This document shows positions 28,031-36,371 of a DNA stretch of 64,000 bases, in pieces. The notes below the pieces were generated by a model, which worked only from the letters and a program-made list of their open reading frames with translations, had not been told where the DNA came from and ran no database searches. The stretch comes from SLDF01 sp964537925 (GTDB lineage: Bacteria > Bacteroidota > Bacteroidia > Chitinophagales > Saprospiraceae): assembly GCA_964537925.1 (NCBI GenBank), contig CAZICV010000002.1:364879-428878 (forward strand), written 5' to 3'. The first letter of the stretch is position 1; every line of letters starts with the position of its first letter. A program made the translations under genes and the position numbers.

Positions 28031-28999
28031 TCAGGGTAGCAGACCCTCTGGCGTGTAGCTCGCCATAGCGGCTTCAGGTGTCATGCCCATATTCGGATAC
28101 CCCTCGTGCGGCCTTCTGCGGTTGTAGTAGGCTAGCCACCGATCGAGCTGCTCCTGCAGCATGGGCAGTTTCTTATCGCCGCTCTCCCTGTTGAAGAACT
28201 CTTCGCGTACACTCCGTCTGAATCGCTCCATGAAGCCGTTCGTACCGGCTTGTATCCCGGCCGGGTACTCACCCTGGTTCGTGTATGAGATGCCGCGCCC
28301 GGCCAGCAGCGCTTTGATTTCGACACCCAGGCGTTCATAGTACGGGCACACATCCTCTTCCAGCAGTCTCACCGAGCCTTCGAGGTCCTTGCCTTTCCGC
28401 AGTCGGCCCCAGGCATAGGCCGTACACATATCTACCGTGGCGTGCAGGTAGATACCGCGCCAGCTTCCGGCTGGTTTTTCCCTGGCAGGAAATGCGTGCA
28501 GGCACAGCAGCGCTCCCGGTCGGTCATAGCGGGTATGCCGCTCTGCAAACTGGGGATTCCACTGCTCCGTGAAGGCGATCTGCTCGTCGGTCAGTGCCTG
28601 CGGGTCTTCCGCCCAGAGCCGCTCCAGGGCCAGCCAGCGATCATATTTCCTCGCGAGGCAGGCCGCTTGCAGGTGCCGCCTTATGGTTACCCAGCTCACA
28701 TGCTGGTCTCGCATGCTCAGTATTCGTTCGATGTCCCGGAAGCTGCTTCCGGGGTACTCCAGGCTGAGCGCCTGGATCATCTCCTTCAGCGCCCCGGGGA
28801 TACGCCGCGATGAGCCTACAGCTATTGGCGGGCGGGCTTTGAGCCCATCTTGGCCGTACAGCTCGTAGTTTCGCTTCTAGGCATAGTACCGGACCCTGCT
28901 GATCCCGTAGCGTCTGCAGGCCGCAGATACATTGCCCAGCTCCTCCGCCAGGCGGAGTATGGCCAGCCGCTCTTTTTCCGATCGCCGGTTGTTGTACAT
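28031..28999 (-). pseudogene. Dead IS481-type transposase with in-frame amber stop
   Basis: Read from ATG 28999, a 322-codon frame runs to 28031, interrupted only by TAG at 28879-28877 (codon 41), where relatives have Trp in Y-Y-A-W-K-R. The N-terminus is a helix-turn-helix (N-V-S-A-A-C-R-R-Y-G-I-S). The rve/DDE core follows (T-V-D-M-C-T-A-Y-A-W, T-N-G-F-M-E-R-F, W-L-A-Y-Y-N-R-R-R-P-H-E-G-Y). In IS481 relatives the first catalytic Asp is in a Q-D-T-F block, here L-H-A-F; the second is in T-D-N-G, here A-G-R-G; and about 20 residues after it are missing. Only the Glu (M-E-R-F) survives. It cannot transpose; the shorter frame from 28780 is its remnant. Confidence 0.82.
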
Positions 29000-29123
29000 C
29001 TTTTCTCGTACCGGTCTTCCCCGGGCCGGGCGGATCTGCCCTGCTCAGGCCAGGCACAGTGTATATAACGCGTATACATGCATTTGGTATTCACTGCTTT
29101 TCCAGGCCGGGCCACCTGCGCCC

Positions 29124-29158
29124 AAAAGAAAAGCGGGACCTGCGCACAGGCCCCGCTT
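29124..29158 (-). terminator. Rho-independent terminator of katG
   Basis: On the minus strand a 10-bp stem (AAGCGGGGCC pairing with GGTCCCGCTT, one G-U) with an 8-base loop is followed by TTTTCTTTT, 35 bases after the katG stop. Confidence 0.8.
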
Positions 29159-29192
29159 CCGGTATCATTTGGTGCTGTATCCTGCGTTCGGA

Positions 29193-31472
29193 TCAATGCA
29201 GGTCAAAGCGGTCCAGGTTCATCACCTTGGCCCAGGCTGCCGCGAAGTCGCGGACAAACTTGCCTCCTGCATCCGCTGCCGCATATACCTCTGCGATGGC
29301 CCTGAGCTCGGCATGTGAGCCGAATACCAGGTCGGCTCGGGTACCGGTCCATTTCGGCTGGCCGGTCTTGCGGTCTGTACCCAGGAACTGTTCGCGGTCG
29401 TCGCTCATGGATTTCCAGGCCGTGTTCATATCCAGCAGGTGTACGAAGAAGTCATTCGTCAGTTGTCCCGGCCGGTGGGTGAATACACCGTGCGCCGAGC
29501 CGTCGTAGTTGGCGCCCAGCACCCGCAGGCCGCCTACCAGCACCGCCAGTTCAGGGGCTGTGAGGGTGAGTAGTTGCGCCTTGTCCACCAGCAGTTCTTC
29601 GGTAGATATGCTGTAGCGGGTCTTGCGGTAGTTGCGGAATCCGTCGGCAGCCGGCTCCAGGTACCCGAATGACTCCACGTCGGTCTCTTCCTGTGACGCA
29701 TCCATACGACCCGGCGTGAAAGGCACCTTGATCTCCTGTCCTCCGTCCCTGGCGGCCTTCTCCACGGCGGCAGTACCCGCCAGTACGATCAGGTCGGCCA
29801 GCGATATTTTCTTCCCGCCGACCTGTGCAGTGTTGAATTCGCGCTGTATGCCTTCCAGCACACCCAGTACCTTCTGCAGCTGGGCGGGATTGTTCACTCG
29901 CCAGTCCTTTTGGGGCGCCAGGCGGATGCGGGCGCCATTGGCTCCGCCCCGCTTGTCGGATCCGCGGAAGGTGGAGGCCGATGCCCAGGCCGTACCGACC
30001 AGTTCGGCCACGCTGAGACCGCTCTGCAGCACCTTGTCTTTCAGGGATGCTATATCGGCTTCATCTGCGAGCGGATGATCTCTTTCCGGGATCGGATCCT
30101 GCCAGATCAGTACCTCGGCCGGTACATCCGGGCCCAGATAGCGGGCCCGTGGTCCCATATCGCGATGGGTCAGCTTGAACCATGCCCTTGCAAATGCATC
30201 GGCAAACTCCTCCGGGTGCTCAAGGAAGCGCCTTGATATCTTTTCGTACACCGGGTCGAGTCTCAGCGACAGGTCCGTCGTGAGCATGGTCGGCAGGTGT
30301 TTCCTGCCGCTGTCATAGGCATCGGGGATGATAGCGTCCGCGTTTTTGGCGATCCACTGGTGCGCCCCTGCGGGGCTCTTGCTGAGCTCCCATTCGAAGC
30401 CGAAGAGGTTCTCGAAGAAGTTGTTGCTCCACCGCGTAGGTGTGCTGGTCCAGGTCACTTCCAACCCGCTGGTGATGGTATCCGGTCCCTTGCCGCTGCC
30501 ATAGCTGTTCTGCCACCCGAAGCCCTGCAGTTCCATATCGGCCGCTTCGGGCTCCTTGCCCACATGGCTGGACGGGGCGGCTCCATGCGTCTTACCGAAG
30601 CTGTGGCCGCCGGCGATCAGGGCTACCGTCTCCTCGTCGTCCATCGCCATACGTCCGAAGGTGTCGCGTATATCTTTAGCGGCTGCGATCGGGTCGGGAT
30701 TGCCGTCAGGGCCTTCGGGGTTCACATAGATCAGGCCCATCTGCACGGCAGCGAGCGGGTTTTCCAGGTTGCGGCTGTGTATCTTGCCGTCCGCATTGTC
30801 ATCCGAGGCGACCACACCGTGGTCTTTGGGCACACCTTCCGAGCCGTGACCGTAGCGCAGGTCGCCGCCCAGCCAGGTAGTCTCCGCTCCCCAGTACACG
30901 GTCTCGTCTGCTTCCCATACGTCCTCGCGGCCCCCGGCAAAGCCGAATGTCTTGAAGCCCATCGATTCCAGGGCTACGTTGCCGGTCAGGATCATCAGGT
31001 CGGCCCAAGAGATACTGCGGCCGTATTTCTGCTTGATAGGCCAGAGCAGTCTGCGGGCTTTGTCGAGGCTCACGTTGTCCGGCCAGCTGTTGAGCGGGGC
31101 AAATCGTTGCTGCCCGGCTCCCGCACCGCCGCGACCGTCGCCTACGCGATAGGTACCCGCGCTGTGCCAGGCCATACGTATGAATAACGGGCCGTAGTGA
31201 CCGAAGTCGGCGGGCCACCAGTCCTGCGAGTCCGTCATGAGGGCGTGCAGGTCTCTTTTGAGCGCTTCGAGGTCGAGCCGACCGAAGGCTTCGGCATAGT
31301 CGAAGTCCTTGTCCATCGGGTCGGACAGGCCCGAATGCTGGCGCAGGGTGTTCAGCCTGAGCTGCTTGGGCCACCAGTCATTGTTCTTGGTGCCGCTGGC
31401 GCCTACGCTGTGTTTCAGGGTACCGTTGTGAAAGGGACATTTGCTGATGTCGTTGGGTGTACTGCTCTCCAT
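29193..31472 (-). CDS. katG: Catalase-peroxidase KatG
   Basis: 759 residues from ATG 31472; the open frame upstream to 31748 has no family match. KatG breaks down H2O2 by catalase and peroxidase activity using haem b. Distal-site residues are R99, W102 and H103 in F-I-R-M-A-W-H-S-A-G; the proximal haem ligand is H290 in G-G-H-S-F-G-K. The Met-Tyr-Trp crosslink needed for catalase activity is complete: W102, Y249 (L-I-Y-V-N-P) and M275 (G-R-M-A-M), 26 residues after the Tyr as usual. The two-domain duplication is intact. A near-consensus -7 box (TATCTTTA, 31530-31523) lies about 51 bases upstream. It is divergent from the DUF488 gene. Confidence 0.96.
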   Translation of the reverse strand: MESSTPNDISKCPFHNGTLKHSVGASGTKNNDWWPKQLRLNTLRQHSGLSDPMDKDFDYAEAFGRLDLEALKRDLHALMTDSQDWWPADFGHYGPLFIRMAWHSAGTYRVGDGRGGAGAGQQRFAPLNSWPDNVSLDKARRLLWPIKQKYGRSISWADLMILTGNVALESMGFKTFGFAGGREDVWEADETVYWGAETTWLGGDLRYGHGSEGVPKDHGVVASDDNADGKIHSRNLENPLAAVQMGLIYVNPEGPDGNPDPIAAAKDIRDTFGRMAMDDEETVALIAGGHSFGKTHGAAPSSHVGKEPEAADMELQGFGWQNSYGSGKGPDTITSGLEVTWTSTPTRWSNNFFENLFGFEWELSKSPAGAHQWIAKNADAIIPDAYDSGRKHLPTMLTTDLSLRLDPVYEKISRRFLEHPEEFADAFARAWFKLTHRDMGPRARYLGPDVPAEVLIWQDPIPERDHPLADEADIASLKDKVLQSGLSVAELVGTAWASASTFRGSDKRGGANGARIRLAPQKDWRVNNPAQLQKVLGVLEGIQREFNTAQVGGKKISLADLIVLAGTAAVEKAARDGGQEIKVPFTPGRMDASQEETDVESFGYLEPAADGFRNYRKTRYSISTEELLVDKAQLLTLTAPELAVLVGGLRVLGANYDGSAHGVFTHRPGQLTNDFFVHLLDMNTAWKSMSDDREQFLGTDRKTGQPKWTGTRADLVFGSHAELRAIAEVYAAADAGGKFVRDFAAAWAKVMNLDRFDLH

Positions 31473-31779
31473 GTGACTGCGATCTGGTTTTTGAGTGTGA
31501 AGGAATAGCTGTGCTGACCTAATAAAGATAGTAAACGCGCGGCATACGCCGAAAAATACAGGGGTGACATTTTTCTGTATATAGAAGGGAACCAGTGGCA
31601 GATTGTTCATACTGCTGTCTGTAAAAGGGTGCTTCATCGTGTATACGGTAGTCATTGTCCCTATCTTCGTATATGAATCCTGCACACAGATGGCGGGTAT
31701 CCTGGCTCTCCGGTTGCCGTACCGCCTGATCATACCGGAGATTGGCATAGTGACACATTATATATTAAAATAATATAAT
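31473..31779. other. 307-base divergent promoter region between katG and the DUF488 gene
   Basis: The katG side has TATCTTTA (31523-31530, minus strand), one mismatch from the -7 consensus, with a T-rich run about 21 bases further upstream. The last 30 bases before the DUF488 ATG are almost all A/T. An open frame crosses this region on the minus strand but it lacks protein-like features. No clear OxyR-type palindrome is visible. Confidence 0.4.
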
Positions 31780-32139
31780 ATGAATGTCCGGGTAAAACGC
31801 ATCTACGAAAAGCCCGAACCCACAGACGGCTACCGGATGCTGGTGGACAGGCTTTGGCCCAGGGGGCTCGGCAAGGAGGCCGCTGCCATCGACGAGTGGA
31901 ACAAGGATATCGCGCCCTCTGCTGCACTGAGACAGTGGTTTGGGCATCGGCCTGAGCTGTTTGAAGCCTTCGCCGAACGGTACAGGGCGGAGCTGGCCGC
32001 AAAACCCGAATCGCTGGATCGTATCTTGGCTATTGCCCGGCAGCAGGGCCTCACCCTGCTGTATGCCGCCAAAGATCCGCAGATCAACCAGGCGGTCGTG
32101 CTGCTGGATGTATTGAATCGGCTGGAGGGTGCAGGGTAG
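31780..32139 (+). CDS. DUF488 family (YeaO-like) protein
   Basis: 119 residues, the family's usual length. Signature blocks are V-R-V-K-R-I-Y at the start, D-G-Y-R-M-L-V-D-R-L-W-P-R-G-L at 16-30 and L-L-Y-A-A-K-D near 92-98. The biochemical role is not established. Members often neighbour redox or stress genes; here it is divergent from katG, which fits. It is preceded by a very AT-rich stretch. No signal peptide, so cytosolic. Confidence 0.88.
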   Translation: MNVRVKRIYEKPEPTDGYRMLVDRLWPRGLGKEAAAIDEWNKDIAPSAALRQWFGHRPELFEAFAERYRAELAAKPESLDRILAIARQQGLTLLYAAKDPQINQAVVLLDVLNRLEGAG

Positions 32140-32197
32140 CAGTCGCTTGACTCGCCTGTGCATATGACTCCTTAGAGATTTCTTAGAAAACAACGGC

Positions 32198-32213
32198 TTT
32201 GACATTTGTCAAA
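32198..32213. promoter_or_regulatory. Palindromic operator candidate TTTGACA-TT-TGTCAAA
   Basis: Seven-base perfect inverted repeat with a two-base centre, 51 bases upstream of the lipoprotein ATG at 32265. Its size suits a dimeric helix-turn-helix regulator; it resembles Crp/Fnr-type half sites (TTGAC/GTCAA), and a Crp/Fnr gene lies 2 kb away. Confidence 0.5.
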
Positions 32214-32264
32214 CTCCGCGATTGCCCGCCGGGATAGTTTCGCCTTCATATCAAATCCGTGTGT

Positions 32265-32744
32265 ATGAGGGCTTCTTTTCTCTTCCTGGCCGCCTGCCTG
32301 TCCCTGCTATTCGCCTGCACTGCGCCGGGCGCCGACCGGGAGACGGAACTCACCGCACTGGCTGCCCGCGCCAAAGAACTGAGCCTGCGTCATGAGCTGC
32401 TCGACGCCCGGATCGACAGTCTCTGGGACAGTACCGCCCTGCAGCTCGAAAAAGCGCTGCCTCCGGATTTTCCACCCGTAGACAGGGAGATTTTCCTCAC
32501 ATCGCGCAATGTGTACCACATCACCATGTTCATGTCCTTTGACCGGCTCGACCAGGCGACACAAGACCTGGTATATGCCGCCGGGAAAGCAGATGAGCAG
32601 CTGTCCGGCGAGATGCAAAAGCTTGCCGAGGAGCAGCGCAGCTTCGAAGCGGACAAGATGAAGTTCCTGGACGAGATCAGCCAATCGGCCGGTCAGCAGG
32701 CGACTGTAGCCTATACGGAGAAGCTGAAAGAGCTCACCCGCTAA
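32265..32744 (+). CDS. Small alpha-helical lipoprotein
   Basis: 159 residues from ATG 32265 (a GTG two codons earlier is in frame). The signal peptide ends in L-L-F-A-C, a good lipobox, so it is a membrane-anchored lipoprotein. The rest is mostly helical: a charged segment at 25-60 and a coiled-coil-like segment at 95-155 rich in Glu, Lys and Gln. No known domain. A palindromic operator candidate lies 51 bases upstream, and the haloperoxidase-like gene starts 42 bases downstream, so the two may form an operon. Confidence 0.75.
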   Translation: MRASFLFLAACLSLLFACTAPGADRETELTALAARAKELSLRHELLDARIDSLWDSTALQLEKALPPDFPPVDREIFLTSRNVYHITMFMSFDRLDQATQDLVYAAGKADEQLSGEMQKLAEEQRSFEADKMKFLDEISQSAGQQATVAYTEKLKELTR

Positions 32745-32786
32745 AGCTGCCCTATTCCTCCAATCATGTAAAACCCCTTTCAACCT

Positions 32787-34175
32787 GTGAAAAAGAACAA
32801 ATCCTTACCTGGCTCCCTGCTATTGCTTTTACTTACACTGGCCCTACTCTGGACATCCTGCAGGCGGGATGCCGATGTCATCGCCGACGAACGCAAACTG
32901 GCGGCGGAGTATGACCCCGGCGTCGTCGCGCAGTGGAACAAGCTGCTCCTGGAGATCGAAAGATTCACGCCGGGGTACCTGCCGCCGGTATCTGCCCGCT
33001 CATTCGGCTATATCGGGCTGGCCGTATACGAGACGGCAGTACCGGGTATGCCCGGCTACCGGTCCCTGGGCGGTCATTATCCCGGTCTGCACCTGCCGGT
33101 GGCAGACAAGCACGCGGAGTACCACTACCCTGCCGCCATCAACAGCGCTTACCTGGCGATGATGCATTACCTGTATCCCGGTATCCCGGCGGCACGGTAC
33201 TCCGAGGCCGTCACCCTGCACAATGTGCTGAAAGACAAGTTCGAGCGGGAGGCGTCTCCTGCAGTGATGGCTGCCTCCGCCGAATGGGGCAAGGCCGTGG
33301 CGGATGCCGTCTATGCCTGGTCTGCGACCGATCCTGTCGGTCACGAAGGCTTTCTCCGGCCGAACGATCCCGCTTATGTGCCCCCGTCGGGAGCAGGCAG
33401 GTGGCAACCGACCTACCCCGATTACAACCCGGCGCTGCTGCCGCACTGGGGCGATGTGAGGACCTTCGCAGCTAAGTCGGACGACAAGTGCAAGGCCCCC
33501 CTGGCTTTCAGTGAGGATCCGTCGAGCGAATTCTTTGCACAGGCGCTGGAGACGCACAACAAGGTGACCCTGATCCACGAAGGCAAAAACCACGAAGACA
33601 AATGGATCGCCCAGTTCTGGAGCGACGATTGCCCGGCGCTTACCCTTACACCCGCAGGCAGGTGGATCGCGATAGCTACGCAGGCGGTAGAAAAGACAGA
33701 CGCCAACCTCGAAAAGGCCGTCGTAGTCACCGCCAAAGTCGGTATGGCCATCTGTGACGCCGGTATACGGTGCTGGGGCGAAAAGTACCGCTTCAACCTG
33801 CTTCGCCCGGTAGACTATATACGCCTGATCATGGGGCATGACCAGTGGAATACCATCATGTGCCCCGATGGTTCAGGACGCTTCTACACACCTCAGTTCC
33901 CCTCCTATCCTTCGGGACACGGCACGTTCGGGGCAGCCGCTGCCGAGGTGCTCACCGCAGAGTTTGGCCAGTATATGGTGATGACAGACCATACCCATGA
34001 GGCACGCCACGACTTCAACGGTACGCCGCGTACCTTCAGCAGCTTCTATGAAATGGCCCAGGAAAACGCCTATTCGCGTATACCGATCGGCGTACACTAC
34101 CGGATGGATGCCGAGGCTGCCATGGACCTCGGGCTCAAAATCGGTCGCAGAGTCAACAATCTCCCCTGGAAATGA
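32787..34175 (+). CDS. Vanadium-dependent haloperoxidase / PAP2-superfamily lipoprotein
   Basis: 462 residues starting at GTG 32787, which gives a standard signal peptide ending W-T-S-C, so it is a lipoprotein. The C-terminal half has the shared vanadate/phosphate site of haloperoxidases and PAP2 phosphatases: R-P-V-D-Y-I-R near 350, P-S-Y-P-S-G-H-G near 372-379 with the acid-base His, and S-R-I-P-I-G-V-H-Y-R-M-D near 432-443 with the Arg and the axial His. The length and the all-helical N-terminal half fit the haloperoxidase branch. Whether it oxidises halides or hydrolyses phosphates is not decidable here. It ends in a strong terminator. Confidence 0.85.
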   Translation: MKKNKSLPGSLLLLLLTLALLWTSCRRDADVIADERKLAAEYDPGVVAQWNKLLLEIERFTPGYLPPVSARSFGYIGLAVYETAVPGMPGYRSLGGHYPGLHLPVADKHAEYHYPAAINSAYLAMMHYLYPGIPAARYSEAVTLHNVLKDKFEREASPAVMAASAEWGKAVADAVYAWSATDPVGHEGFLRPNDPAYVPPSGAGRWQPTYPDYNPALLPHWGDVRTFAAKSDDKCKAPLAFSEDPSSEFFAQALETHNKVTLIHEGKNHEDKWIAQFWSDDCPALTLTPAGRWIAIATQAVEKTDANLEKAVVVTAKVGMAICDAGIRCWGEKYRFNLLRPVDYIRLIMGHDQWNTIMCPDGSGRFYTPQFPSYPSGHGTFGAAAAEVLTAEFGQYMVMTDHTHEARHDFNGTPRTFSSFYEMAQENAYSRIPIGVHYRMDAEAAMDLGLKIGRRVNNLPWK

Positions 34176-34217
34176 TAGCGTGAAGCTTGGTTTTTTTTAG
34201 TTTGCACAACACTTCGG

Positions 34218-34250
34218 TCACCCGCTTGCACGGCGGGTGATTTTTTTTTT
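34218..34250 (+). terminator. Rho-independent terminator after the haloperoxidase gene
   Basis: TCACCCGC, a 7-base loop, GCGGGTGA, then ten T residues. It separates the haloperoxidase gene from the Crp/Fnr gene. Confidence 0.88.
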
Positions 34251-34282
34251 GTCAGCAGATACAGGCAGTTGCCAGGAAACAT

Positions 34283-34981
34283 ATGGATATCGAGCGATTC
34301 ATACGTCCGTTCATCTTCCGCAACAGGTTCGTTCTGGAAGAGCTGCCCGAGCAGGACATAGCGCTGCTGCGGCAGAAGGCGCAGCCGGAGTATCGCAAGA
34401 GAGGTGAGACCCTGTTCAGCCAGGGCGGATTCCCGGCAGGGGTCTACTGGCTGCAGTCCGGCAAAGCCAAGATTTACCAGGGTGCAGCCGACGGGGAGCG
34501 GCAGACGCTGTATATCTATTCGGACGGTGACCTCATCGGGCACAGGCAGTTGATCGCCGGTGAGCCTCACCCGGTGACCGCCACGCTGCTCGAGGACTCG
34601 GTTGTGCGCCTGATCCCGGCGGATACCTTCCGCGGACTGATACAGTCCTCCCCTTTCTTCGCCCGCAATGTGCTCACCGCGCTGGCACGGGAGTTTACCG
34701 TCTGGATGAACCGCATGAATGCCTTCACCAAGTATCCCGTACGGCACCGGCTGGCGCTCGCCCTGCTCATCCTGTACGAACAGTATCGCAGCTCAGGTAC
34801 CGAGCAGGGTGTCATCACGATCACCCGGACGGAGCTGGCCGAGGTCATCGGCGCTACGCTCGAGACCGTGGTCAGGATGCTCCATACGTTCAAGGACGAG
34901 GGATGGGTCTTGATCAGCGGGCGCAGTATCCGGCTGCTGAAGCCGGACAGCCTGCTCCAGCTCCTCGAAAAGGAAGAATGA
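34283..34981 (+). CDS. Crp/Fnr-family transcriptional regulator
   Basis: 232 residues. The N-terminal cyclic-nucleotide-type beta-roll runs from about 20 to 130 (K-R-G-E-T-L-F-S-Q-G, then S-D-G-D-L-I-G-H-R). A dimer helix follows, then a winged helix at about 165-225 (T-R-T-E-L-A-E-V-I-G-A-T-L-E-T-V-V-R-M-L). There is no N-terminal Cys cluster as in FNR, so oxygen sensing through Fe-S is unlikely. The ligand is unknown. It lies alone behind a terminator and in front of the ArsR operon. The palindrome at 32198 is a possible target, by inference. Confidence 0.9.
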   Translation: MDIERFIRPFIFRNRFVLEELPEQDIALLRQKAQPEYRKRGETLFSQGGFPAGVYWLQSGKAKIYQGAADGERQTLYIYSDGDLIGHRQLIAGEPHPVTATLLEDSVVRLIPADTFRGLIQSSPFFARNVLTALAREFTVWMNRMNAFTKYPVRHRLALALLILYEQYRSSGTEQGVITITRTELAEVIGATLETVVRMLHTFKDEGWVLISGRSIRLLKPDSLLQLLEKEE

Positions 34982-35014
34982 ATCCATCTCCCGGGTTTCT
35001 GTCAATAAATTTGC

Positions 35015-35056
35015 GTAGTTGAATAGCTACATATATATTTGTAGTCAAATAGCTAC
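35015..35056 (+). promoter_or_regulatory. Twin operators for the ArsR-type repressor
   Basis: Two near-identical 16-mers, GTAGTTGAATAGCTAC at 35015-35030 and GTAGTCAAATAGCTAC at 35041-35056, start 26 bases apart and end 4 bases before the ArsR ATG at 35060. Each has GTAG/CTAC inverted ends. The position implies autorepression of the operon. Confidence 0.75.
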
Positions 35057-35059
35057 AAG

Positions 35060-35377
35060 ATGAACCTACGCCGGGATGTATTTCAGGCCATAGCCGACCC
35101 CACACGCAGGGCCATACTGCTCCTGCTGACAGCTTCGCCCGCTATGACCGCCGGGGCGATCGCTGCCAACTTCGACACAGCCCGGCCTACTGTCTCAAAA
35201 CACCTGCAGATACTCACGGAGTGTGAGCTGCTCATGCAGCATCAGAGCGGACGGGAGGTCTACTATCACCTCAATGCGGGAAAGATGAAAGAGGTAGCCG
35301 ACTTTGCCGAGCAGTTCCGCCGGATCTGGGACGAGCGGTTCAACAAGCTGGAAGACATTATGAAACAATACAAATAA
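35060..35377 (+). CDS. ArsR-family winged-helix repressor
   Basis: 105 residues. The start R-R-D-V-F-Q-A-I-A-D-P-T-R-R-A-I-L and the recognition helix A-R-P-T-V-S-K-H-L-Q-I-L are typical of the ArsR subgroup paired with AHSA1/SRPBCC proteins. No metal-binding C-x-C box is present, so it is not a metal sensor of the arsenic type. It is followed 13 bases later by the AHSA1 gene. Twin operators just upstream point to autoregulation. Confidence 0.92.
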   Translation: MNLRRDVFQAIADPTRRAILLLLTASPAMTAGAIAANFDTARPTVSKHLQILTECELLMQHQSGREVYYHLNAGKMKEVADFAEQFRRIWDERFNKLEDIMKQYK

Positions 35378-35390
35378 GCAACCGTACTCT

Positions 35391-35858
35391 ATGGAACCAA
35401 AAACCAGGATCAGCGCCGAAGACGGGCGCCAGGAGCTGACGATCACCCGGGATTTCGATCTGCCGCTGGCGCTGCTCTTCAGGGCATATGCCGAGCCGGA
35501 GATCGTAGCACAGTGGATGGGCACGAAAGTGATCAAGCTGGAAAACAGGCGGCATGGCAGCTGGCAGTTTGAGACATCGGACCCACATGGCAATGTGGTA
35601 TTCCGCGCCAACGGTACCATACACGAATTCAGCCCCGACCGGCGGATCGTACGGACCTTCGAGATGGAAAATACTTCCTTCGAGCCACAACTCGAATTCC
35701 TGGAATTCGGGAAGCTCACCGACGATACCAGCCGGCTCGTCATGCAGATCATATACCGCTCCGTAGCGCTCAGGGACCAGACGCTGGCCATGCCCTTCGC
35801 CTATGGGCTCAATATGGCCCACAACCGTCTCCAGGAGATCGTAAACCAACTAAAATAG
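35391..35858 (+). CDS. SRPBCC/AHSA1-domain protein
   Basis: 155 residues, one START-like helix-grip domain (I-T-R-D-F-D-L-P-L-A-L-L-F-R-A-Y ... V-A-Q-W-M-G). These proteins bind hydrophobic ligands in a cavity; in this ArsR-linked group the ligand is usually unknown. The second gene of the ArsR operon, and 6 bases before the DoxX-like gene, so very likely co-transcribed and derepressed with it. Confidence 0.88.
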   Translation: MEPKTRISAEDGRQELTITRDFDLPLALLFRAYAEPEIVAQWMGTKVIKLENRRHGSWQFETSDPHGNVVFRANGTIHEFSPDRRIVRTFEMENTSFEPQLEFLEFGKLTDDTSRLVMQIIYRSVALRDQTLAMPFAYGLNMAHNRLQEIVNQLK

Positions 35859-35864
35859 TCCCCA

Positions 35865-36245
35865 ATGTCAAGACGAAACAAGATCATCTACTGGATCGCC
35901 ACTGTCTGGCTTTCACTGGGCATGTTGTCGAGCGGGATCGTACAGCTGATCGGCCTCAAAGAGGAAGTGGAGCATATCACGCTTCACCTGGGATACCCGG
36001 CCTACATGCTTACTATCCTGGGCGTCTGGAAGGTCCTGGGTGTCATAACCATACTGGTCCCCCGTTACCCGCTGCTGAAAGAATGGGCTTACGCAGGTTT
36101 TTTCTTCGTGGCGTCGGGCGCGCTGGTGTCGCATATCGTGATGAGTGACCCGTTCAGCGAAGTGGCTCCCTGCGTGTTGCTATTGGCGCTCACGGTGATA
36201 TCCTGGTACTTCAGACCGGCAGATCGTAAGATCAGTCCGGCTTAA
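35865..36245 (+). CDS. DoxX-like membrane protein
   Basis: 126 residues with four membrane helices at about 10-27, 45-62, 72-92 and 98-117. The Y-W-I-A-T-V-W-L-S-L-G-M-L-S-S-G start and the L-G-Y-P-A-Y-M-L-T-I-L-G-V-W-K turn are characteristic of the DoxX-like family that follows ArsR-AHSA1 pairs in Bacteroidota. Function is unclear (redox or membrane integrity has been suggested for relatives). Last gene of the three-gene operon. Confidence 0.88.
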   Translation: MSRRNKIIYWIATVWLSLGMLSSGIVQLIGLKEEVEHITLHLGYPAYMLTILGVWKVLGVITILVPRYPLLKEWAYAGFFFVASGALVSHIVMSDPFSEVAPCVLLLALTVISWYFRPADRKISPA

Positions 36246-36371
36246 ATGACAATCTCAGTAAATTAGCCGGGCATACCGCCTGGGGTTCATATGTGTCAGG
36301 TAGTCTGCCTGATGACAGGTACAGCATCAGCACAGTTTGATGTAATTGTTGATACAAATCGATGCAACTAT

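Noticed and set aside
28822..29196. A 124-residue minus-strand frame over the transposase start
   Set aside because: It is a different frame from the transposase; the helix-turn-helix reads only in the frame starting at 28999.
30297..31187. A 296-residue plus-strand frame opposite katG
   Set aside because: Antisense shadow; katG is intact with all active-site residues.
31473..31748. A 92-codon N-terminal extension of KatG
   Set aside because: KatG homology begins at 31472; the extension covers the promoter region and has no family match.
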